This document shows positions 10,754-22,029 of a stretch of DNA of 64,000 nucleotides, one piece after another. The position numbers were made by a program, and so were the translations under genes. Where the stretch lies: positions 7,426,001 through 7,490,000 of the forward strand of contig NC_085920.1 of NCBI RefSeq assembly GCF_035222485.1, read 5' to 3'. Under the pieces are notes generated by a model, which made no database searches, was not told where the DNA came from, and saw only the letters and a program-made list of their open reading frames with translations. Every line of letters begins with the position of its first letter. Within the stretch, counting starts at the first letter, position 1. The stretch comes from Podospora pseudoanserina (Eukaryota; Ascomycota; Sordariomycetes; Sordariales; Podosporaceae).

Positions 10754-12867
10754 ATGCTGGGCTCTTTTTCGTCGATACCAACGCACGGAAAGGACAGCTG
10801 GGCCAGTACTCCAGCAACCAACCGAGACGATACCCCAGATACTACTAGAGATGAACCATCCAACAAACCCAATCCTTCTAGACACGCGCGGTTTCCCTAC
10901 CCGCAAAATCAATCCGGTCCTCTCAGGAAAGCCGCAGACGGCACGTGGCACTCCGAAACGACTGTGTACACTCTCAAATGTCCAAGTGAATCCGATGCTG
11001 AGGGATAGACACCATCATCAACAGGCACACCACCATCTTCACCGGATGCTTCCTTTTATTCAGAACGTCGTTCGCCATCATCAGTAGACCTGCTCTCTTG
11101 GACACAAGATCCCTCGCTTTCTTCGAAAGGTTTGCTTCAAGCCAACAGGGATGCTGATTTCTTCATGGGAGAGCTTCGTGGTGGCGCGGGAGGGGGTGGT
11201 GGGCGCCGGAGAAGGACATGGGAGAAAACGAAGAGTGGGGCCAGGTGGTTGAAGGCGTTTGTGACCAGGCGACCTGTCCAAGGACTCCGAGCTGCTGCCG
11301 ATCCAGAAGAAGATACAGATAGCAAAACGGCTGGAACTACTGGAGCGTCAGGAAAACTTGGAGCTACAGGAACAACTGTAGTGACAAGAGCTCTTGGAAC
11401 GACGGCGACTCCTGGGACAGCCGGAAATACAGGAACGGCTGGCGAATCTAGAGTTATTGTGAGAACTGAGATTACTGTGACAGTTGAAACAACTGGGATG
11501 ACTGGGACCACTGGGACCACTGGGACCACTGGGACCACTGGAAACAGCGAAGACCCTTTTCAACCGCGAAGGCGTTCACGCTCTCTGCCCAACATTGCTG
11601 TCAGCCGCTCGTCAAGTGGACCGCAAATATCAGGGATACCTCAGCGAAGCAGTCGACATCGAGCCTCTTCTAACCAACTGCCGTCTCATCCCATTGATAC
11701 AAGCATTCGGGATTTCGCTGCCCAGGCTTATCCCAGTACCAATCCCAGTACCACTGCAGAGACCTGGTGGCAACAAAACACGGCGCCGAGCTACGGACCC
11801 GGTCGGCTTCGTGGTGGCGCCGGAGAGGGTGATGATGGGCGACGGAAGAAGGGATGGAAAGCTTTCCAGAATTTCATAAAAGGCTCTTTGAAGAAGACAC
11901 GGACGTCTAGAATAGGGGAACTTGAAACTACGGGAAGCCAGACAGGGGCCCCGAGACGACAAAGTACGCTCGCCGGAACGTCTACTGCTACAGGCAGTGC
12001 GCCTGTTGCAAAGCCGCCAACGTCCAGCGAGACTTACGAGATGACTACCTCTAGACAGCCCACCGGTACCGAGAGCCCCGTGACCCCCCCTCCAGCTACC
12101 CTCGCTCGGTTCAACGCAGGGCTGAGGGAGGAAGCACCTCCCACTGACTAGCGCAAGTGGGGGCTCAAAGCTGCTGCCGCCCGGGAGGCCGGCAAGCGTG
12201 AGATTCGTCGAACTGCGGCTGGTCATCCCGATGCCATCAGTAGAGCACCACCAGTGAAGGGTTCTGAACCCCCGGTGAACACTATCGGAGAACCATGGCC
12301 AAAGTATGACCAGAACCTCTGTAAGACTGGCGACAACAACCTCCCAGGAACGCGTAACAAGCCTCAAGTAATCCAGCCACTGCCCCAAGTCAAGGAAAAG
12401 ATACCTATTACCGGCACTGGATTTGATTACTACCCCAGCACTACGTTTACGGAGCGGTACCGAAGTCGGCCGATCGAGACGTACGACGACTATGCGGGAC
12501 CGCCTATGGAGAAGAAGGATCAGGGGGAGGAGAAGGAGGTTGTTGTTCCAGGTGATGGCGAGGCGGGAGGATCGAGACGACCTCCGCCGGCTCCTAGGCA
12601 TGGGCTTGCTCAGCCGGTTCGTCGAGGGCAGCGGGCTCCTCCTATGCCATCTATTGCCAGTGTTTTGGCTGAGGCCGGGCCGCCTGGGCTTCCGCCACTG
12701 GTAAGCAGTCTCTAGGGTGCGGTGAAGGGAAGGATTGTGCTGACACGGGACTTTTTGAATAGTTGGTCTCGAGTAAGGATGAGGGTTACGAGGGGGATGA
12801 CGAGAAGGGCACATCTCTAACAAGCGTTGAGACAATCTGGACAGCGGGACACTGTAAAGAGAATTGA
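10754..12867 (+). CDS. Disordered basic protein gene crossed by two in-frame TAG codons; possible pseudogene
   Basis: From ATG 10754 one frame runs to a canonical intron at 12701-12762 (GTAAGC, CTGAC, AATAG). It then continues to TGA at 12865-12867, 684 codons in all. It is crossed by TAG at 11006-11008 and 12149-12151, with open frame on both sides of each. The protein is low-complexity: a Gly-Thr-Thr collagen-like run (11500-11545), Pro/Arg-rich stretches, and two copies of a basic module beginning LRGGAG followed by Arg/Lys and Trp (about 11175 and 11805). The short final exon is non-repetitive and looks coding. I do not recognise the family. The TAGs could be nonsense mutations (CAG to TAG at CpA, next to a RIP-mutated block). 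They could instead end unspliced in-frame introns: GTGTAC at 10964 to 11008, and GTGACC near 12080 to 12151, both 3n long but with weak donors. A 401-codon open frame on the other strand is Arg/Ser/Leu-rich and probably a shadow. Gene reality is fairly likely; intactness is uncertain. Confidence 0.6.
11496..11545 (+). repeat. ACTGGGACC tandem repeat
   Basis: Tandem 9-bp units encode Thr-Gly-Thr repeats within the basic protein gene. Confidence 0.85.
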
Positions 12868-13450
12868 GGAAAGGGTTATGGGATACTCAGCGGATTTATT
12901 TGGTTTGTAGTCATGGACTTTTTGATATGACTGGGTAGAATGGATTAGCGAAGAATGATAACTAATTGTGAGGAGGTGTTGAATACTGTTTGGGTTGTGC
13001 TGAACATTCTTTAGAGTGTGGTGAGATGTCTCAAAGGTTGGTGGGGAAGTTTTGAAGAGCAAGTGCGTTGCTTATCTTTGAAGGAGTCTTGGCTGGTTTT
13101 AGAAGCCTATCAGGGGATAAAAATCGCCTGAAAAAGAGGGCCGAAACAGAGTTGTTGATATGGGGGGGTGGTTATTTACAGATGGAGTTATAAAAGGTAA
13201 GGAAGACCTCACTTAAGATCTGGAAAGAGGGCGATATTCTAAAGAGTGTAATTTAATAATTATTTACTATATTTTTACGTAATATTCTCTAGTAAAGTTA
13301 TATTTAACTTTACTATATACTTTCCAAGGGCTTTATATAGTCTTATATATTATAATAGATAAGTGAATTAAAGTTCCGCTTAAAAACCTAAAATTTAATT
13401 ACGTTTTATTAAAATATATTTACAGCTATATTGGATGAAGTAAACTCGGC

Positions 13451-13455
13451 ATTTA
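13451..13455 (+). repeat. Target-site duplication (left) of the outer element
   Basis: ATTTA immediately precedes TGTCACGG of LTR1 and is identical to 28375-28379. Confidence 0.9.
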
Positions 13456-13859
13456 TGTCACGGTTCTGGAAGACAGTGGGGCCACGAGGGACCAATCAAG
13501 ACTGGACCGCGCCGTCGAGCGGGGCTCACGGTCCAGAAGGGCAACGGACCAATAAGATGGGGACCGGGGACCGCGGTGGGGCTCACGGTCCACGGTCCGG
13601 CATCGGCCAATCAGGAGCGGACCGAGGACCGTCTGTAAGTCAACGGTCCACGGTCCACGGGTCTATATATACGGAGGAACTGGCCGGCGTAGATAGACAA
13701 TTCTATAGTATATAATATAAGTCACAATCGTTGGTATTTAGACTATTATAATAGAGATAAGCCGTTATTATATATTATTTAGCTATACCGGACCAGGATT
13801 ATTTAAAAGTACCTTTAACCAGTATCCTTTTCAGAGGTTCTAGATAGGGGTTCGTCACA
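13456..13859 (+). repeat. LTR1, 5' LTR of the outer element
   Basis: A 404-bp LTR starting TGTCACGG and ending TCGTCACA. Its first 225 bp are GC-rich, packed with CGGTCC/GGACCG words and nearly free of RIP damage. A TATATATA box near 13665-13672 is followed by an AT-rich part. This is the least mutated of the four LTRs. Confidence 0.95.
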
Positions 13860-15754
13860 CGTTATATACTTACTTTAACTCTATTATAGATAAGTTAAAG
13901 GCGTCTTTTCACTACTATAGCCGGACCTAAAAATATTTAAATAAGAAGCGTCCCGCTTAGCCTAGGCACCGAGGGACCTTCCAGATATATACCCTCTACC
14001 GCAGAGCAGGTCATTAAGCGCCTTAAAAAACTCGAGGACGAGGCTTAGTAAACCCGGGAGTAGATTTTCGCTATTTCGACTATGTTTAAATCGACTATTA
14101 AGTTCCCGGTACCGGAGCGCTATAGAGGAGAAAAGGCCGAGCTTAGAGGGTTCTTAATCCAGCTTAAAACCTATTTTCGTTAATATTTAGATTAGTTTAT
14201 TAACGAAGAGTCGAAAGTAATTTTCGCGGTTACTAGGTTTAAGGATAAGGCTCTCGCGTAGTTCGAGCCTATCCTCGATAACTATTACGAGCAGGAGCGG
14301 GAGTATTAAAAGAAGATTACCGTAAAGTACTTCGAGAGCTACCGTACCTTTAAAGCTAAGCTTAAGGAAATATTTAGGGAGTACGATAAAGTAAAGCGCG
14401 CGTAAGAAAGGCTTTTAAGCCTACGTTAAATACGTTTAGTAGCTAACTACGTAGTTTAATTTAAAATCGATAGCCTACGTAATATTATTAACGATAAGAG
14501 ATTAATATAGCTCTTTTATTATAGCCTTAAGGAAAAGGTAAAGGATAAATTATATAAGGAGTTAAAGCCCGATACTATCGATAAATATATTACTATAGCT
14601 ATATAAATCGACGATTAATAATTCGAGCGTCGTATAGAGAAAAGGAATTACGGTAGGGGTACCTATAGTAATAATTATAAAGGATATTTTAATAATAATT
14701 ATTTTAATAATAAATATAAACGGAAATACTTTAATATTAATTACTTTAATACTATATACTCGGGACCGATAAACGTCGATGCTATATAATAATAAAGGCT
14801 ATAAGGCCGGGGCTAGGGTAGAAATAACTTTAAGTATTTTAATTACGGTAAAATAAAATATTTTAAGAAGGACTATAGGGCACCTAAACGGCTCGGATAA
14901 AAAAAGGAAATCGTATTAACTATTATATCGAAAAGACCGAAGGTTATAGAAATAGTAATTATCGGGTACTAATAAAGTAAAGCGGTAAGCTCCGAAGAAA
15001 ACTTTAATTAATATACCGGATAAAAAAATATAGAGTTCTAGGAGGTAAAGGAAGCCCTAAAAAGGCTAAAGGCGAAGTACGAGGAAAGAGATCTTTAAAT
15101 ATAAATATTATAGAATTAACTAATATAGATCGTTATAAAAATTATTACGGAGATCGCTAAAGACGAGGGTCTTACGTAAGGACTTACTAGGTAAATAATA
15201 CTAAAGAGGTAGTATAATAAATACGGAATTACTATTTTATAAAATATATTATAGTCTATAAAGCTCTTATATAAAAGCTAGAAAAAGTATTAGAAAAGTA
15301 AGAAAGTCGTTAATATTAGGATCGTAAAGTTATTAAAGGATATATTAATACCTATATAATATATATCCTATAAAGGAAATACGGTATAGCTTTATCCTAA
15401 ATATCCGGAATATTAAAGAGTACCTTAGTTCTAATATATTATATACGAATATATAAAGTACTATTAAAGTAAGTCGCTATATAGTTATTAGCCGGTACGT
15501 AAAGTAAGTAAGGAAGGTAAACTATAGCTAGTTAAAAGGACTATAGCCTAATAGGAAAAAGCCTAATAGGAGGACCTAAATAACTACGTTTTATAAAAGG
15601 TTTAAAACCTAATTAAATTAAAAAATAGCCTTTAGATTATATAAATCGTATTAAAATATATAAGGTATTACGTTAAATACGTAAACGGTTAAAATATAGA
15701 CGATAATATATATTCGTAAAAAGAAATAATATTAGGATAGTACTTAAGCTTAGA
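13860..15754 (+). pseudogene. gag: Outer-element gag and start of pol, RIP-inactivated
   Basis: The stretch is collinear with 16164-18070 of the inner element. A zinc-knuckle remnant near 14825-14880 still reads as the surroundings of a CCHC motif (Phe-Asn-Tyr-Gly, then Lys-Lys-Asp-Tyr-Arg), with the Cys codons converted to Tyr codons as RIP predicts. The frame is full of TAA/TAG. It is cut off at the inner insertion. Confidence 0.8.
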
Positions 15755-15759
15755 CTACA
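15755..15759 (+). repeat. Target-site duplication (left) of the inner element
   Basis: CTACA lies before LTR2. It pairs with CTACG at 23224-23228, the difference being one RIP-type transition. The unduplicated site is visible in the inner element's own pol near 18070. Confidence 0.8.
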
Positions 15760-16163
15760 TATCACGGTTCTAGAAAACAGTGGGGCCACGAGGGACCAAT
15801 CAAGACTGGACCGCGCCGTCGAGCGGGGCTTACGGTCCAGAAGGGCAACGGACCAATAAAATAGAGACCGGGGACCGCGGTAGGGCTCACGGTCCACGGT
15901 CCGGCATCGGCCAATTAGGAGCGGACCGAGGACCGTCTATAAGTTAACGGTCCACGGTCCACGGGTCTATATATACGGAGGAACTGGCCGGCGTAAATAG
16001 ACAGTTTTATAATATATAATATAAATTATAATCGTTAGTATTTAAACTATTATAATAGAGACAAGCCGTTATTATATACTATTTAACTATACCGGACCAG
16101 GATTATTTAGAAGTGCCTTTAATTAGTGTCCCTTTTAGAGGTTCTAGATAGGGGTTCGTCATA
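15760..16163 (+). repeat. LTR2, 5' LTR of the inner element
   Basis: 404 bp, collinear with LTR1. The ends are changed to TATCACGG and TCGTCATA by RIP-type transitions. Confidence 0.95.
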
Positions 16164-17230
16164 CGTTATATACTTACTTTAACTTTATTACGGATAAGTT
16201 AAAGGCGTTTTTTTACTACTATAGCCGGACCTAAGAATATTTAGATAGAAGGCGTCCCGCCTAGCCCAGGTAGCGAGGGACCTTCTACTAGCACTAGACC
16301 TGCACTCACTACTGTAGAATAGGTCGTTAAGCGCCTTAGGGAGCTTAAGGAAGAGGCTTAGTAGACCCGGGAATAGATTATCGCTATTACGACTGTACTT
16401 AAGTTAACCGTTAAGTTCCCGGCACCGGAGCGCTATAAAGGAGGAAAGGTAAAGCTTAAAAGATTTTTAATTTAGCTTAAAACCTATTTTCGTTACTACC
16501 TAAATTAGTTTATTAATAAAAAGTTAAAGGTAATTTTTACGGCTACTAAACTTAAGGATAGAGCTCTCGCGTAGTTTAAGCCTATCCTCGATAACTATTA
16601 CGAATAGGAGCCGGAAAACTAAAAAAAGATTACCGTAGAATACTTCGAAAGCTATTATATCTTTAAGGCTAAGCTTAAGGAGGTATTTAGGGAGTACGAT
16701 AAGGTAAGGCGCGTATAGGAGAGGCTCGCAAACCTACGCTAAACGCGCTTAACGGCTAATTACGCGGCTCTATTTAAAATCGATAGCCTACGTAGCACTA
16801 TTAACGATAAAAGGTTAATATAGCTCTTCTATAACGGCCTTAAGGAAAAGGTAAAGGATAAATTATATAAAGAGTTAAAGCCTAATATTATTAATAAGTA
16901 TATTACTATAACTATTCGGATCGACGATCGGTAGTTTTAATAGCGTACGGAGAAGAAAGGTAGTAAGGATTACTACGGTAATAATAATAATAAAAGATAC
17001 TTCGGTAATAACCGTTTTAACGATAAATAAAAAAGAAAATACTTTAATACTAGCTACTCCGGTACTATATACGTAAGACCGATAAAGGTTAACGTTATAT
17101 AGTAATAAAGACTATAAGGCCGGAATTAAGGTAGAGATAACTTTAAGTATTTTAACTACGGTAAAGTAAAATACTTTAAAAAGGACTATAGGGCACTTAA
17201 ACGGCTCGGATAGAAAAAGGAAATCGCATT
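16164..17230 (+). pseudogene. gag: Inner-element gag, RIP-inactivated
   Basis: The Gag region follows the 5' LTR and ends in a degraded CCHC knuckle near 17140-17195, where Cys codons appear as Tyr codons. Many stops prevent expression. The start and the gag/pol border cannot be fixed by eye. Confidence 0.7.
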
Positions 17231-17299
17231 AATTACTATATCGAAAAAACTAAGAGTTATAAAGGTAATAGCTATCGGGTATTAGTAAGGCGGAGTAGT

Positions 17300-20200
17300 A
17301 AGTTTCGAGGAAAACTCTAACTAGTATGCTAAATAAAAAGATATAGAGTTCCAGGAAGTAAAGGAAGCCCTAAAAAGGCTAAAGGCGGAATATAAGGAAA
17401 GAGATTTTTAAATATAAATATTATAGGATTAATTAGTATAAATCGCTATAGAAATTACTACGGAGGTCGCTAAAGATAAGGGTCTTACGTAAGGACCTAC
17501 TAAGTAAACGATATTAGAAAGGTAATATAGTAAGTACGGAATTACTATTTTATAGGATATATTATAATTTATAAAGCTTTTATATAAAAGCTAAAAAAAG
17601 TATTGGAAAGGTAAGAAAGTCGCTAATATTAGGATCGCGAAGTTATTAAAGGATATACTAATACCTATATAGTATATACCCTATAAGAGAGATACGGTAT
17701 AGCTTTATCCTAGGTATCCGGAGCATTAAAGAGTACTTTAGTTCCAGTATATTATATACGGATATATAAAGTATTACTAAAGTAAGTCGCTATACGGCTA
17801 TTGGCCGGTACGTAAGGTAAGTAAGGAGGGTAAACTATAGTTAGTTAAAAGGACTATAGCCCGATAGGAAAAAGCCTAATAGGAGGACTTAAACGATTAC
17901 GTTTTATAGAAAGTTTAGGACCTAATTAAATTAAAGGATAGCCTTTAGGTTATATAAATCGTATTAAGGTATATAAGGTGCTACGTCGAATACGTAAACG
18001 GTTAGAATATAAACGATAACGTACGCTCGTAGGAGGAAATAATATTAGGATAGTACTTAAGCCTAAACTACGCTATATACCTACGGAAAAAGGTTAAGCG
18101 ATATTATTAAACTAAAACGCCTAAAATTAAATAAAAGAACCGCTATCGAGTATAAATGCGAAAAAATATTAGAGACGGAAAATAGGAGGAAACTAAGCGG
18201 GTATAGTTAAAAGACTTTATATTACTGGATAATCTAAGGTAAGAGGACGCTTTTAAACGATATAACCGTTTAGGAAACGACTCGTGGCCCTTCGCGGGGG
18301 CCGTTAACCTCTAACGGACTACGAACGATATCTTTAAAGGTATTAACGTAAGGTAAAAGTATAAAATAACGATCCGGCGTTCGTTAGCGAGATCGCTACC
18401 GTATAGGGAGAAAGTAAGAAAAATAAATGCTTTTAGGTTACTATACGATAGAGGGATCTTTAGGTAATAGTATTAGTAAACGGTAGTACGGAAACGAACT
18501 TAATTTCGCTATAGTTTATATATTAAGCCCGTATATTATAAAAGAAAAAAAAGAAATAAATAATTATATAAGGTTTATTTCCTACGTAAAAGGTTTATAG
18601 GGAAATACTACCCCTGGATATTATAGTTAAAGGAAAAACGATATTAATTATATTTAATATTATAAATATAAAACCCTCGAAAGATATAATTTTAAGGTAA
18701 CTATAGTATAAAGACTATAATCTAAATATCGATTAGAGGGATAGTAGCTACTTACGACTAAAAGAGCTTTAAAAGTATTTAATTAACGATAGAAAATTAG
18801 AAGTACGTACGGAGCAAAGTGCAGGATAAGTACCCTCTACGGTACTACCGTAAAGAGTATAGGAAATAATAATATATTCTATCGATATAAGCGGTAAGAT
18901 CGAAGAAATAAGGTTAACGACGTTAGTGGAGATATCGGAGGTTAATAAATACGCTTATTATAATAACGTAGAGAAAGGCGAGAAAAAGGCGGTACTAGTG
19001 GAATATCGAAGATACTTAGCCTTTACGGCTAAGTATTTAAAGGGGCTTTTAGAGCGAGGACCGTAGGACTATAAGATTAAGTTAAAAGAAAGAGCTAAGC
19101 TACGGCTATTTAAGGTCTATTATATTAACGATAAGTAAAGTAAGGAGCTATAGAAGTATTTAGACGAGAATTTAAAGAGAGGATATATTAGGGAGTCTAT
19201 ATTACTAGTAGGATACCCTATATTCTTCGTACCGAAAAAAAACGGTAGTTTACGACTATATATAGATTACCGGTAGTTAAATAACGAAACGGTAAAAAAT
19301 AGTTACCCGCTACTATTAATATTTAAATTATAGAGTTAATTAATAGAAGCGCGATACTTTATACGTTTAAATATATCTATCGGGTACGCTTATATACGGA
19401 TTAAAGAAAGAAATAAATAGAAAATAGCGTTTCGTATACTTTATAGTTATTTCGAGTATTTCGTAATATTATTCGGGTTAATTAATACGCTTATAATATT
19501 TTAATTTCTCGTTAATTATATTATACGAAAGTACTTCGATAAAATAATAATATACTATTTCGATAACGTTTTTATTTATTTACGTACTTTAAAGAAATAT
19601 AAGCGATACGTACGAAAGATACTCGACGCGCTATACGGAGCCGGATTTTTTATTAATAAGGAGAAAAGCGAGTTCCACGTATAAAAAATAATATATTTAG
19701 AATATCTAATATTATTAAGTAAGGTTTATATAGAACTTAGGAAAATTACGGTAGTTAAGGACTAGCCTACGCTATAATTATAAATATACGTTAGAGAATT
19801 CTTAAGGTTTACGAACTTTTATTAGATATTTATCCGTAGATATATAAGTATCGCGCGGCTATTTAACTATTTAATTAAGAAAAATATAGAGTTCCGGTGG
19901 GGGTAGGAAGAAGAGTAGGCTTTCCAGGAGCTAAAAGAGGCTATTTTAGAGGACCCGATATTTAAATTACTAAACTTTAATCGATTATTTAAAGTCGAGG
20001 TAAACGTATTAGACTATACAATCGGTAAATAGTTAGGATAGCAAGACGATAATAGTAAGCTATATCCGATAACTTTCTTTTCGAAGAAACTCGAGGAGGT
20101 ATATTAGAACTACCTAATCTATAATAAAAAGCTATTCGCTATTATCGAAGCGTTCGAGGAATAAAGATTATACTTTAATAGTACTAAGTACGAAATATAG

Positions 20201-21905
20201 GTCTATACGGACTATAAAAATCTATAGTATTTTACTATTACGAAGGTCCTTAACGTACGGTAAATACGATAATTAGAGTTTCTTTTAGAATTTAATTTCT
20301 AGATTAACTATAAAAAGGGTTCGGAAAACGCTAGGGCAGACGCACTTAGCCGGTATACCGACTATTATAAAGATATACCTAGGGAGTTACTATTATTATT
20401 TAAGGAGGCGCTAAATAATATTCTTAAGTATTTACTATAGCCGTAGATAGAGTATTATATAGTATATCGCGAGAAGGCTACTTTTAATAAATACTAAGGG
20501 AAGTTAGGTAACGATATTATAAAGTAATATTAATAGGAAGAGCTAGAGCTATAAGGTATTTAAAAAGATAATTAGGGAAGACTATAGTATAAGAACCGAG
20601 CGTACGTAAGGCTAAGTAATAGGACGGTATTAGTAATAAAGATTTACGTATTAAAGTTTAAAAGATATATAGGTATCGTTAAGACTATAGAAAAGATTAA
20701 GCAGTACTTTAATTAGCTAAGGATTAAAAATAATGTTAAGGAAATTATTTAATTATATTATACGTGCGAGAGAATAAGGGTTATAAAGTATAAGCCCTAT
20801 AAATTTCTGGAGCTATTACCGGTAGTAAAACGGCTATAAAATTTAATTACAATAAACTTTATTATTAAATTATTAGAGTTTAAGGATACGGTAACCGGCG
20901 TTAAGTACGATAGTATATTAACGGTAGTCGATAGGCTTATTAAATAAATATACTTCTTGCCTTATAAGGAGACTTAATCGGTAAAATAACTAACGGATAT
21001 AATATTATAGTATATTATATTAATATATATATAGCTAAAGGAATTTATTATAGACCGCGATATTAAGTTCGTATTAAAGTTTTAGAGAGTATTAATAATG
21101 AGGCTAAGGATAGTAAGTAAAGCGTCTTCGGCCTATTACCTTTAAACGAACGGTTAAATAAAATAGCTTAACTAAATTATAAAATAGTATTTACGGAATT
21201 ATATTAATTTCGAATAAAATAATTAGGTTAAATTATTACCTACGGTATAGCTAATATATAATATATTACTAATTAAAACAATTAAAGCTATACTGTTCTT
21301 CGCGAATTTCGGCTACGAAGTAGACCTACGGTAGGGACCTGCGGTTAAGGTACCTAGGGCTAGGGTTAAGGTAAATAAAATATATATACTTTACGGTAAA
21401 CTTAAGTAAAAACTAAAGTTTATAAGGGAAAGAATATAGAAATATTATAATATTAAAAAGCTCGAGGGACTTTGCCTTAAGGGGGGGGATATAGTATTCC
21501 TTTCTATACGTAATTTACGTACTAAAAGACCTAATAAAAAGCTAAATTATAGGAGAGTAGGACTATTTAAGGTTAAAAAAAAGTTATTAAAAACGGTATT
21601 CGAATTAAAGCTATTTAATATAATACATTTACGGTTATATACCTTTTATATTTTACTTTTAGAACCCGCACTATATATAAGTAAAGCTAATATATAAGTA
21701 ATAACGGAAAATAAAAAAGAAAAGTACGATATAAAAGAAATATTAAATTTACGATTTAATAAAAACTAATTAAAGTATTTAGTTAATTAATTAAGATATC
21801 CGGTTATAAATAACTTATAAAAACTATAGATATACCTTAATTACCTAAATAAATAAAAAGAATTTTACTAACGATATCCGGACCGACTAAAACCTAAATA
21901 AATAA
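17300..21905 (+). pseudogene. pol: Inner-element pol: RT, RNase H, integrase, chromodomain; RIP-inactivated
   Basis: Reading through RIP stops, the family blocks appear in order. The RT region near 19195-19290 contains FFVPKKNGSLRLYIDYR followed by NSYPL. The YxDD box near 19549-19575 is mutated to a Tyr-Phe-Asp-Asn version. The end of RNase H shows ADALSR near 20336. The integrase core shows DTVTGVKYDSI near 20885 and DRD followed by Phe near 21050. A C-terminal chromodomain near 21765-21895 still shows its KYLV, RYP and NNL blocks. Together these define a Ty3/Gypsy chromovirus pol. Every domain contains stops, so no product is expected. Confidence 0.88.
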
Positions 21906-21955
21906 AAAGATTTAGCCCCGGCTTATAGCTAAATAGTTATAAAACAAAGCTAAAA

Positions 21956-22026
21956 GAACCTTGACGGGAGTCGAACCCGCGCCTTTAACGTAATAGTCGA
22001 CGTACTATATATTATACTACGAGGTT
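21956..22026 (-). other. tRNA-Asp-like sequence inside the inner element
   Basis: On the minus strand, 71 nt resemble a tRNA. The acceptor strands AACCTCG and CAAGGTT pair except for one C:A explained by a RIP change. A D-arm GTAT/GTAC and a T-arm GCGGG-TTCGACT-CCCGT (one G:T pair) are present. The anticodon loop region CTATTAC is what CTGTCAC (Asp, GTC) becomes by RIP. The anticodon arm pairs best with a 6-nt loop, so the sequence looks tRNA-derived but not functional. The outer copy has the same structure at 27108-27178. Confidence 0.65.
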
Positions 22027-22029
22027 AAA

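Noticed and set aside
11630-12835. 401-codon minus-strand open frame
   Set aside because: Arg/Ser/Leu-rich shadow of the plus-strand frame. The plus strand has a canonical intron, a non-repetitive final exon and internal repeats in frame; the minus frame has none of these.
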